In this document: one piece after another, positions 33,773-41,084 of the stretch
Layout of the letters: each line of letters begins with the position of its first letter
How positions within the stretch are numbered: the first letter of the stretch is position 1
DNA from: Candidatus Amarobacter glycogenicus
Lineage (GTDB): Bacteria; Chloroflexota; Dehalococcoidia; Tepidiformales; Tepidiformaceae
Assembly (NCBI GenBank): GCA_016719395.1
Contig: JADJZF010000001.1
Span: forward strand, 1-64,000
Direction of reading: 5' to 3'
Length of the DNA: 64,000 nucleotides
The notes under the pieces: model-generated
Seen by the model: the letters and a program-made list of their open reading frames with translations, nothing else
What the model was told of the DNA's origin: nothing
Database searches by the model: none
Program-made: the position numbers and the translations under genes

Positions 33773-35363
33773 AGCGGGCACTGACCCTTCGTACGGCCTC
33801 GCCGATTTCTTCCACATGCAAGAGGTTCGCCAGCCCGGCATAGACGGCTGCTCCAGCGGCCGCGCCGGCAACCGCGACGATGAGATTCTCGCCCCAGCTT
33901 TCCTGTTCCATTGGCGCGAGTCCCACCGCGAGGAAGAGCGCCATCCCCGCGCCGCAGACTGCGACCGTCGCCATCGCCCGCAGGTCGGCTGCGACACTCG
34001 CCCCCGTGCGCTGCGCGTAGAGCCGGTAGAGCACTGCCCACTCGAGCCAGGACGCTGCCGAAACCGAGAAAGCGAGCCCTTCGTGCCCGTATCGACCCCA
34101 GAGTAGCCCGCTAAGGACCAGGTTCACGACCACCGCCGCGACAGCGAGGGCAACCGGGGTCCGCGTATCGCCGAGGGCATAGAAACCGCGGCTGTGAATC
34201 TCGATCCCGGCCTGGGGGACGATGCCCAGGCAGTACCAGCCCAGGGCGGACGCGGTGAAGACCGAGTCGATCCGCGTGAACTCGGCGTGTTCGAGGAGGA
34301 CGATGGTCGCCGGGTCGCGCAGCATCGCCAGGCCGATTGCGGCCGGCACCGTCAGGAACATGATCACCCGGAGCACCCGCGAAACCGTCGTCCGCAGCGC
34401 ATCCATGTCCTCATCTGCCACGTGCCCGGCCAACGCCGGGAAGACCGCGGTCGAAAGCGCCATGCCGAAGAGCGCGAGCGGCAGGCCGGCAAGGAGCCAC
34501 GCATAGGTGAGCTGGGAGATGGCGCTCGCCCCCACCTTCGAAGCGAAGAACCCGGTGACCACGAAGTTGAACTGGGCGGCCGCGAGCCCGATGACGCGCG
34601 GCCCCATCAGCCGCGCGACTTCCCGCACCGCCGGGTCGGCCCGCCCGAAGCCCGGCTGCCACTTCATGCCCTCGCGGACCAGCCCGGGCACCTGGACGGC
34701 GAGGTGGAGACCTGCGCCCAGGACGACGCCGGCCGCCAGCCCGTTGATGCCCCAGCGGTCGGCGAAGAAGACCGCGCCGAAGATGATCGCCAGGTTGTAG
34801 AGCATCGGCGCGAGGGCCGGGAGGAGAAATCGCTGGCGGCCGTTGAGGATGCCCGTGACCATCCCGCTGACTGCGAAGAAGAGCGTCGAAAGCAGCATCA
34901 GGCGCGTGAGCTCGACCGCTTTGTCCGTGAGTTCATCGTGGCGGCCGATGTCTTCTCCCAGGCCCGGGGCGAGCAGCGGCACCAGCCAGGGCGCGAGGAG
35001 GAAGGCGAGGGCGCAGAGCGCCGCCGTTGCCGCGGTGATGAGGTTCAGGACGTGGCTGGCGAGCTTCCAGGCCTCTTCTTCGCCCTCCCGCCGGTAGAGC
35101 CGCGCGAAGACCGGGATGAAGGCGCTCCCGAGGGTGGCGCCGGCCAGCACCTGGAAGATGAGGTCCGGGATGCGGAAAGCGATGTTGTAGGCGTCGAGCT
35201 CGGGACTCGTCCCGAACGCCCCGGCGATGACGATCGTGCGGACGATGCCGAGCAGCCGTGAGCCAATGAACCCAAACGCGACGATGGCGGCGGCGATGGC
35301 GAGCCCGCCGGACGCGCGCCGGATTGGCGATTCGCCTGCTGCGGCGGGGCCGGGTTCCGCCAT
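33753..35363 (-). CDS. murJ: Lipid II flippase MurJ (MviN family)
   Basis: 536 residues with about 14 transmembrane helices, translocating lipid II across the membrane for peptidoglycan synthesis. The N-terminal FGFIGSRLLGIVRTIVIAGA and GATLGSAFIPVFARL are diagnostic, as are the mid-protein ISQLTYAWLLAGLPLALFGM and SRGFYALGDTRTP. The C-terminus has charged extensions (VRRVSARFSRPAA). Its presence supports a walled, peptidoglycan-making cell. Start set by TAGCAT 6 nt upstream. Confidence 0.92.
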   Translation of the reverse strand: MAEPGPAAAGESPIRRASGGLAIAAAIVAFGFIGSRLLGIVRTIVIAGAFGTSPELDAYNIAFRIPDLIFQVLAGATLGSAFIPVFARLYRREGEEEAWKLASHVLNLITAATAALCALAFLLAPWLVPLLAPGLGEDIGRHDELTDKAVELTRLMLLSTLFFAVSGMVTGILNGRQRFLLPALAPMLYNLAIIFGAVFFADRWGINGLAAGVVLGAGLHLAVQVPGLVREGMKWQPGFGRADPAVREVARLMGPRVIGLAAAQFNFVVTGFFASKVGASAISQLTYAWLLAGLPLALFGMALSTAVFPALAGHVADEDMDALRTTVSRVLRVIMFLTVPAAIGLAMLRDPATIVLLEHAEFTRIDSVFTASALGWYCLGIVPQAGIEIHSRGFYALGDTRTPVALAVAAVVVNLVLSGLLWGRYGHEGLAFSVSAASWLEWAVLYRLYAQRTGASVAADLRAMATVAVCGAGMALFLAVGLAPMEQESWGENLIVAVAGAAAGAAVYAGLANLLHVEEIGEAVRRVSARFSRPAA

Positions 35364-35369
35364 GTGGGC

Positions 35370-35375
35370 ATGCTA
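35370..35375 (-). promoter_or_regulatory. Leaderless -10 box, murJ
   Basis: TAGCAT with 6 nt to the ATG. Confidence 0.5.
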
Positions 35376-35418
35376 GCCGGGCGTTCCACTACGGGCGCTG
35401 GCCGCAGAGTGGATCTGC

Positions 35419-35424
35419 TACGCT
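35419..35424 (+). promoter_or_regulatory. Leaderless -10 box, upstream ORF of GNAT gene
   Basis: TACGCT with 6 nt to an ATG that opens a 30-codon frame. Confidence 0.45.
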
Positions 35425-35430
35425 CGCATC

Positions 35431-35523
35431 ATGGTCGCGCCGAGGAGTGCCCTCATCTCTTCCAACTTGAAAGCCCCCGCTACAGACCGCACGCTGGCCG
35501 CCCCTGCTCCGGGCTCCGCGTGA
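35431..35523 (+). CDS. 30-residue leader ORF overlapping the GNAT start
   Basis: MVAPRSALISSNLKAPATDR and ten further residues to a TGA that overlaps the GTG of the GNAT gene (GTGA). It sits on a leaderless promoter while the GNAT start has no ribosome site, so the GNAT is probably reached by termination-reinitiation. The peptide itself has no recognisable function. Confidence 0.4.
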   Translation: MVAPRSALISSNLKAPATDRTLAAPAPGSA

Positions 35524-36006
35524 CTGCCGAGCCCGCCCTCACCCTCACCTTCGTTGGCCCCGAACAGGCGGAGATCGTGCGCGAGCTGATGCTTGCCGCC
35601 TTCGCCGAGTACGAGAGTGTCCTGACCGTCCCGTCGAGCGCGATGTGGGAGACCATCGAGGATGTCGCCGGGCACATTGCTCTCGGGGGAGCCGTGCTGG
35701 CACGGCTGGGCAGCGAGACCGTCGGCTCAGGGCGATTCGAGCTACGGGACGACCACGTGTACATCGGCCGCCTCTCCCGTGTTGCCGCCGCACCGGGGCC
35801 GCGGGGTCGCCGCCGCGATGATGCTGGCGATGGAACAGCGCGCCGCAGCTGCCGGTTTCCGGGAGGCCCGCATCGGCGTCCGGACGCTCCTGCCGCGAAA
35901 CATCGCCCTTTATGAACGCCTCGGGTACGTGGTCACCAACCGCTACCAGCACCCGCGCGGCGATGAAATCATCGTCGACATGGCGAAGCCGCTCGCCCCG
36001 GAGTAG
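35520..36006 (+). CDS. GNAT acetyltransferase, frameshifted
   Basis: Begins GTG (TAEPALTLTFVGPEQAEIVR) and reads GNAT-like to IGRLSRVAAA near 35792; the fold then continues one frame over with HRGRGVAAAMMLAMEQRAAA, ALYERLGYVV and EIIVDMAKPL. HRGRGVA is the acetyl-CoA loop. A 1-nt insertion or 2-nt deletion at about 35785-35795 would explain it; restored, the protein is about 162 residues. Substrate unknown. Confidence 0.65.
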
Positions 36007-36021
36007 CCCCGCCGCCGCCGC

Positions 36022-36750
36022 TCACTTTGTCTTCGCGTTGTTGCCGTTGCTGTTGCCGCCGTTCCCACCGTTGCCGTTGTTCCCACCGTTCCCGTTGTTC
36101 CCGCTCCCCGGGTCGCCGTTGCCGTTGCTCCCGCCGTTCCCGCTGTTCCCACCGTTCCCGTTGCTCCCGCTCCCCGGGTCGCCGTTCCCGTTGCTCCCGC
36201 CGTTCCCCGAGTTGCCGGCGGCGGTGGCAGGGGGCTGGGTGGCCGTCGTCGCCACTGCGGTGGGCGAAGCAGGTGCCGTCGTCTTCGTGGCAGGAGCTGC
36301 GGTTGAACTGGGCACAGGCACGTTCACGGTGGGCGCCGCCGTCGTAGCGGTCGGGGCCGGGGTCGGAGTCGAACTCGGTGTCTTCCCTGGCACCGGCGTG
36401 CTCGACCGGACCGGTGCCGGAGTTGGCGATGGGCTCCGCGACGCCTCGGTTGCCGATGGCGTTGGCGTTGCGGTGGGATTCGTGGTGGCGCGTGGCGCGG
36501 CCGTGCCGCCAGGCGTCACTTCGGATGAGGCTCCCGCATTGTCCGTCGCGGCGTCGGCGATGACGGCCTGGGACAGGGGCGGCAGCCGAAGTGTGGGGTC
36601 GGCCGCCGAATAGTCGACCTGGACGTGGCTTCGCAGGTCGGCCGATGTGCCGCGGAAAGCCTGGTCCGTGGCGCCGCCGAAGTAGGCCCCGCCCAGCGTC
36701 GTCGCGATGGTGGCGCCGATAGCGGTGACGGCGGACGTCCTACGCAGCAT
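36022..36750 (-). CDS. Exported low-complexity protein with Gly/Asn repeats
   Basis: 242 residues: an N-terminal membrane or signal helix (about 8-27), a short ordered segment (STADLRSHVQVDYSAADPTL-like, 35-70), a Thr/Pro/Ala linker (TNPTATPTPSATEASRSPSP and on), then a C-terminal Gly/Asn/Ser tract ending NNAKTK. The tract contains a 22-residue unit (GNSGNGGSNGNGDPGSGSNG..) repeated in tandem, a 66-nt period in DNA at about 36054-36215. No family. A surface or wall-spanning structural role is a guess. Its start overlaps the HD-GYP stop by 11 nt. Confidence 0.7.
   Translation of the reverse strand: MLRRTSAVTAIGATIATTLGGAYFGGATDQAFRGTSADLRSHVQVDYSAADPTLRLPPLSQAVIADAATDNAGASSEVTPGGTAAPRATTNPTATPTPSATEASRSPSPTPAPVRSSTPVPGKTPSSTPTPAPTATTAAPTVNVPVPSSTAAPATKTTAPASPTAVATTATQPPATAAGNSGNGGSNGNGDPGSGSNGNGGNSGNGGSNGNGDPGSGNNGNGGNNGNGGNGGNSNGNNAKTK
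36054..36215. repeat. 66-nt tandem repeat coding Gly/Asn units
   Basis: CCGCTCCCCGGGTCGCCGTT begins at 36101 and again at 36167, 66 nt apart, within a stretch built of CCGTT, CCGCC and similar trinucleotide variants. It encodes the C-terminal repeats of the 36022 protein. Confidence 0.7.
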
Positions 36751-38494
36751 TCGGCTTGAACCCCTTGATCGCCTGCAGACTCTCGAGCCAGGCCGTCGTC
36801 TGGACGACGGTCGCCGCGCGGCGCTCTTCCCAGACCCGGACGATGCGCCGGAGGGCTGCCACGACTTCCGGGTCGACGAGGCCCGTCTCCGCGTCGCGCC
36901 ACAGGATCCGGATGGCCTCCTGCGGGCTCAGTCCGAGACGGTACGGGCGGTCGGTGGTGAGCGCGTCGTACATATCGGCGACTGCGGTGATGCGGGGGAA
37001 GACCGAGATCTCCTCGGCGGAGAGGCCGAGCGGGTACCCGCTGCCATCCAGGCGTTCGTGGTGCCCGCCAACGATTTCGAGGACCTGGCCGGGGAGCCGC
37101 GCACCTTCAAGGATGCGAAGTCCGATCGTCGGGTGTTGTTCGATGAGGCGCCGCTCCTCTGGCGAGAGGGCGCCGGGCTTCAGGAGGATCGTATCCCGCA
37201 CACCGATCTTGCCGATGTCGTGCAGGAGCCCGCCCACGCGCAGGTGGTGGATGGCTGGCCGCGGCATTCCGAGGTCGGTACCCAGTTCGGCAGAAAGGTC
37301 GCCGACGCGGACCGAGTGGCCGGCGGTGTACGGGTCTCGCGCATCGATGGCCGAGGCGAGCGCCCCGATGGTCGCGACGTGCTGTTCCTCGAGCCGTTCG
37401 GCCATGGAATCGAAGCTCGCGCCCAGGAGGCCGATCTCGTCGCCCGTGCGCACGTTGGAGCGTGCACTGAGGTCGCCCCGGGAAACCGCCAGGGCGGCGG
37501 TAACCAGCCGGTTCAGCGGGGACGTGAGGTTCCGCGACACCGCCCAGCCCACGGCAATTACACCGAGGGTGATCGCCCCGAAGATGAGGCTCATGCGCAG
37601 GCGGGTGGCCTGTTCCGTATTGGAGACAGAGTCGGCCGGGATTGCGACCGAAAAGGTGCCGATGCGTTCGCCGCGCACGACGAGGTCGTTCGTCAGGAAC
37701 TGGTATCCCCGGCCGAGCACATCCCCGGAGGCTCCGCTGCCCGGCTGCGACGATTGGTCCGTGGTCCCGCGGAGCTGGCCGTTGGCCTCACTCGCGTCAG
37801 CGAGGTCGAACGTCGAGCCCAGCGCTTCTCCCGAAGGGGTGAACATCGTCACGTCTGTGAACGCGTTCTTCTTCACCGCGAGCAGCAGTGAGGAGAGCGG
37901 GCTCGAAACGGCGGCCGCCCCGACAACCCGGCCGGAGGCGTCCCGAATCGGGCCGACCGTGAGCAGTACCGGCCCTTCCGGTGTGTTCGCGAGCTGTGCC
38001 CACTTGTCTCCGCGCTCGTCGCTCTTGCCTTCGAGGACGTAGGAGATGGCGGTCCACTCGGCTGGCGCTATGCCGTTGGCGATGGGCGTCAGCTGGCCCG
38101 AGGCCTCATCCGTCCGCACTCCGTATACGCGCATTCCCGAGCTGCCGAAGATCTCGACTCGCTCGGCACCGACGTTCGCCGCAGAGGGCAGGACGAGCGC
38201 TTCGAGCCGCGACGAGTTGCCGGTCGCCACCGCTTCCGACACGCCCTCTGTGAAGGCGACGACGCGGACCAGCTCCAGCTGGTCGCGTTCCTGCTTGGCG
38301 ATCGAATCGGCGGTGTACTGCGAAGCCGAAACGAGCTGCTTTTCGAGGCGGTCCTGCAACGACGATGTCACGAGTTCGGTCACGTTCTTCGTCGCGAACA
38401 GGGCGAACATCGCCGTGAGGATCACGAAGGGCAGCATGATCTTCCACTTGACGCGGCGCAGGCGAAGGAAGGCCACGGAGTGGCGCAGGCTCAT
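36740..38494 (-). CDS. HD-GYP domain c-di-GMP phosphodiesterase with sensor domain
   Basis: 584 residues. Transmembrane helices at about 18-38 and 300-320 enclose an extracytoplasmic CACHE-like sensor (40-295). A HAMP linker (about 322-375, ending GLLGASFDSMAERLEEQH) leads to the HD-GYP domain, with HSVRVGDLSAELG, the metal motif HDIGKIG (about 425-431), GHHERLDGSGYP (about 474-486) and ITAVADMYDALTTDRPYR. The full HD and GYP motifs predict active hydrolysis of cyclic di-GMP. No GGDEF protein lies in this window. A TAAGTT box 4 nt before the ATG is possible. Confidence 0.93.
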   Translation of the reverse strand: MSLRHSVAFLRLRRVKWKIMLPFVILTAMFALFATKNVTELVTSSLQDRLEKQLVSASQYTADSIAKQERDQLELVRVVAFTEGVSEAVATGNSSRLEALVLPSAANVGAERVEIFGSSGMRVYGVRTDEASGQLTPIANGIAPAEWTAISYVLEGKSDERGDKWAQLANTPEGPVLLTVGPIRDASGRVVGAAAVSSPLSSLLLAVKKNAFTDVTMFTPSGEALGSTFDLADASEANGQLRGTTDQSSQPGSGASGDVLGRGYQFLTNDLVVRGERIGTFSVAIPADSVSNTEQATRLRMSLIFGAITLGVIAVGWAVSRNLTSPLNRLVTAALAVSRGDLSARSNVRTGDEIGLLGASFDSMAERLEEQHVATIGALASAIDARDPYTAGHSVRVGDLSAELGTDLGMPRPAIHHLRVGGLLHDIGKIGVRDTILLKPGALSPEERRLIEQHPTIGLRILEGARLPGQVLEIVGGHHERLDGSGYPLGLSAEEISVFPRITAVADMYDALTTDRPYRLGLSPQEAIRILWRDAETGLVDPEVVAALRRIVRVWEERRAATVVQTTAWLESLQAIKGFKPNAA

Positions 38495-38591
38495 ATGGAA
38501 CTTATCGGCTTGCCGGGGCCCCGGGCTCAGTAGGAATTCCGAATTGAATTCGGGGAAACCCGAAGAATCGGCCCGTCTACCGCGCCGCCCG

Positions 38592-39767
38592 CTACGCCCG
38601 TTCTAGCAGGATCGCGTCGCCCTGGCCGGTGCCCGAGCAAATGGCGGCGACGGCGTATTGGCCGCCGGTTTCCTTCAACTGGTAGGCGGCCGTCATCACG
38701 AGGCGCGCGCCGCTGGCCCCGATCGGGTGTCCCATGGCAACCGAGCCGCCCCATCGGTTCACCCGGTCGGGGTCCCAGTTCAGCTCCTGGCTGCAGATGA
38801 GCGGGACGCAGGCGAAGGCCTCGTTCACCTCGATGACCGACACCTCGTCGATCCTCAGCCCGGCTTTCGCCAGCAGCATCTTGATCGCGTGGGCTGAGGC
38901 CACCGGGAAATCGCCGGGGCGTGTCGCTGCTTCGGCCCAGCCGGCGATGCGCGCGAGTGGCTTCGTGCCGAGTCGTGCCGCGCGCGCTTGGCTGGCAAGG
39001 GCGAGGACTGCGGCACCGTCGTTGACTCCCGGTGCGTTCCCGGCGGTAATCGCCTGGGTGCCCCAGACCGGGTTGATGCGTCCCAGCCGCTCGACGGTCG
39101 AGTTGGGCCGCGGGCTCTCGTCTTTCGCGAGGGCGATGTGGTTGGGGTCGCGCTTGTTCGGGACTGCGGTGATCTCCTGGACGAAGTGCCCGGCATCGAA
39201 GGCGGCGCCCCAGCGCTTCTGGCTGCGTACGCTCCACTCGTCCATGGCGAGGCGGGAGACTTCTCGGTTGGCCGACATGTCGTCGGCCTGGGTCGCCATG
39301 TGGACGTCGTCGAATGCGCACCAGAGGCCGTCGTAGACCATGCCGTCGATCAACGTCTTGTTGCCCATCCGGGCGCCCCAGCGGGTGTGCGTGTCGTAGT
39401 AGGGGACGTTGCTCATCGATTCCATGCCGCCCGCGAGGACGAGCTCGTTCTCGCCCAGGCGGATCTGCTGCGAAGCCATCACGACGGCGCGCATCCCGCT
39501 TCCGCAGACCTTGTTGACGAGGGTGCTCGGCGTGGTATCCGCCAGGCCGCCCTCGATCAGCGCCTGGCGACTGGGCAGTTGGCCGGCCCCGGCCTGGAGG
39601 ACCTGGCCGAGGATCACATTTTCGACTTCGCCGCCGTCGAAGGCGTTCCGATCCACCAGCGTGCGAATGAGCAGCGCGCCGAGGTCGGCGGCGGAATGTT
39701 CCTTCAGCGCGCCGCCGAACTTCCCCCACGGGGTCCGCGTCGCATCGACGATGTAGACACCTTCCAT
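38592..39767 (-). CDS. Acetyl-CoA acetyltransferase (thiolase)
   Basis: 391 residues, typical thiolase length. Nucleophile Cys88 is in NKVCGSGMRAV, His347 in AMGHPIGASG and the second Cys377 in AAICSGTGQGD, all intact. It condenses or cleaves acetoacetyl-CoA or longer 3-ketoacyl-CoA in fatty acid metabolism. Start at MEGVYIVDATRTP, 8 nt after a TACGCT box; an 18-residue upstream extension is discarded. Confidence 0.94.
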   Translation of the reverse strand: MEGVYIVDATRTPWGKFGGALKEHSAADLGALLIRTLVDRNAFDGGEVENVILGQVLQAGAGQLPSRQALIEGGLADTTPSTLVNKVCGSGMRAVVMASQQIRLGENELVLAGGMESMSNVPYYDTHTRWGARMGNKTLIDGMVYDGLWCAFDDVHMATQADDMSANREVSRLAMDEWSVRSQKRWGAAFDAGHFVQEITAVPNKRDPNHIALAKDESPRPNSTVERLGRINPVWGTQAITAGNAPGVNDGAAVLALASQARAARLGTKPLARIAGWAEAATRPGDFPVASAHAIKMLLAKAGLRIDEVSVIEVNEAFACVPLICSQELNWDPDRVNRWGGSVAMGHPIGASGARLVMTAAYQLKETGGQYAVAAICSGTGQGDAILLERA

Positions 39768-39775
39768 CGCAAACG

Positions 39776-39781
39776 AGCGTA
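39776..39781 (-). promoter_or_regulatory. Leaderless -10 box, thiolase gene
   Basis: TACGCT with 8 nt to the ATG. Confidence 0.5.
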
Positions 39782-39858
39782 CACCAACGGCGCCGGTTAA
39801 CAGAAAACGGCGGGCGTCCACGGCGGGTTGGCTGGACTGCGCAGCGGCAGTGGGAGAG

Positions 39859-40287
39859 CTACAGCTGGACGCCGAAGACTTCGTAGGTGACTACCCCACC
39901 CTTGCTCTTCCCGGAGGTGATGGCCTGCACGTGGTTGAGCCAGGCGTAGCGTTCGTCGCCTGTCTCGAAGAGGGGCGCGGTCGCGAGATTGAGGGAACCG
40001 TCGTCCTGGCGGAGGCCAACGCCCTCGTACCGCATGAAGATGTCCGCACCGTCGTGGGTATGCAGCAGGACACGTACGTCGAGCTTGATGCTTCCGTCGG
40101 CGCGGACGGTCACCCAGTCGCCGCCGGAATCGTCAAGAGTGCCGCGTAGCTTCGGCCCTTCGAATGTGCCGCCGGTGACGATCGCGATGGCGCGGGTGCC
40201 TTGTGGCCCATTGGAGATCACCGGTGTGTTCGCCCGGAGGTTGGCGGTCATGGTCATCAGGTATTCGAGGGTGGGCGCCTGGGCCAT
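39859..40287 (-). CDS. DUF3237 family protein
   Basis: 142 residues of the small beta-barrel DUF3237 family (TLEYLMTMTANL, GTRAIAIVTGGTFEGPKLRG, GGDWVTVRADGSIKLDVRVLL, YAWLNHVQAITSG and VTYEVFGV). The function is unknown. AGGAGG lies 8 nt before the ATG. It diverges from mobA. Confidence 0.88.
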   Translation of the reverse strand: MAQAPTLEYLMTMTANLRANTPVISNGPQGTRAIAIVTGGTFEGPKLRGTLDDSGGDWVTVRADGSIKLDVRVLLHTHDGADIFMRYEGVGLRQDDGSLNLATAPLFETGDERYAWLNHVQAITSGKSKGGVVTYEVFGVQL

Positions 40288-40372
40288 CGGTGGGCCCTCC
40301 TGGGTTGGAGTGCGCCGAATCTACGCCTTGCCGGCGGGCGGCGCGAGTCGGGCGCGCGGGCCGGTCGACCGG

Positions 40373-40378
40373 TAGACT
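40373..40378 (+). promoter_or_regulatory. Leaderless -10 box upstream of mobA
   Basis: TAGACT with 8 nt to an ATG (40387) that opens a five-codon frame, MEPHW. Confidence 0.5.
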
Positions 40379-40386
40379 CGATCCCC

Positions 40387-40404
40387 ATGGAGCCGCACTG
40401 GTGA
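40387..40404 (+). other. Five-codon leader ORF overlapping the mobA start
   Basis: ATG GAG CCG CAC TGG TGA; the TGA shares two bases with the mobA GTG (40401-40403). With no ribosome site for mobA, coupling by reinitiation is likely. Confidence 0.35.
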
Positions 40405-41012
40405 TAGGCGTGATCCTCGCCGGAGGGAAGAGCAGCCGTTTCGGATCAGACAAGGCGTCGGCCATTCTCGCCGGCCAGCCACTGCTCCAGTGGGTGATCG
40501 ACGCAGTCCAGCAGGTTTGCGTTGAGGTGCTCATCATCGCTGCCCGTGGCCAGTCGTTGCCCGCGGTGTCGTGCGATGTCCCACTACGAGTCGTCCGGGA
40601 TCGCTACCTCGAGTCCGGGCCTCTCGCGGGGATGGTCACCGCCTTCGAAGCGGCTCCCGAAGCCCTCTGCCTCGTTGTCTCCTGCGATGCCCCGCTCATC
40701 GAACCACGTCTCCTTCGTTATCTCGGAGAGGTCGCGGAGGGCGCCATGGCTGTCTGCCCCGAGGCCGGTGGCCGCGCGCAGCCACTTGTCGCCGTCTACC
40801 GTGCGGCCGACTGTCTCCCCGCGTTCCGTGAGGCCGTCGAGGGGGGCGAGCGAAGAGTGCTCCGCGCGATGTCGAGCCTGGGGACGGTGAAGCTGCTGCC
40901 CGAAGACGAGGTGCGCCGCTTCGATCCCGGGCTGCGCAGTTTCTCCGGTGTGAACACGCCCGAGGAGCTGGCCCGAGCGGCGTCGCTACTCGAAGGGCGG
41001 GCCCCGGGCTAA
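40401..41012 (+). CDS. mobA: Molybdenum cofactor guanylyltransferase
   Basis: 203 residues transferring GMP to molybdopterin to make the guanine dinucleotide cofactor. The nucleotide-binding motif VILAGGKSSRFGSDKA (5-20) is characteristic, with LVVSCDAPLIEP (the metal-binding Asp) and LEGR near the end. The closest alternative is a related MobA-like sugar nucleotidyltransferase. Start moved to the GTG at 40401 because the open frame upstream is antisense to DUF3237. No molybdoenzyme gene is in the window. Confidence 0.87.
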   Translation: MIGVILAGGKSSRFGSDKASAILAGQPLLQWVIDAVQQVCVEVLIIAARGQSLPAVSCDVPLRVVRDRYLESGPLAGMVTAFEAAPEALCLVVSCDAPLIEPRLLRYLGEVAEGAMAVCPEAGGRAQPLVAVYRAADCLPAFREAVEGGERRVLRAMSSLGTVKLLPEDEVRRFDPGLRSFSGVNTPEELARAASLLEGRAPG

Positions 41013-41071
41013 CCTCCTGGACAGGCTCCCGGCTAACCTTCCGGTCAGGCGACCGGAGTCGCGGTGGGCGC

Positions 41072-41077
41072 TAGGCT
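41072..41077 (+). promoter_or_regulatory. Leaderless -10 box, ABC exporter gene
   Basis: TAGGCT with 7 nt to the ATG at 41085. Confidence 0.5.
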
Positions 41078-41084
41078 GGCGACG

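Noticed and set aside
36030..36215. Repeated CCGTTCCC-type units resembling a repeat array
   Set aside because: No unique spacers; the repeats are in frame and encode the Gly/Asn tail, so not CRISPR.
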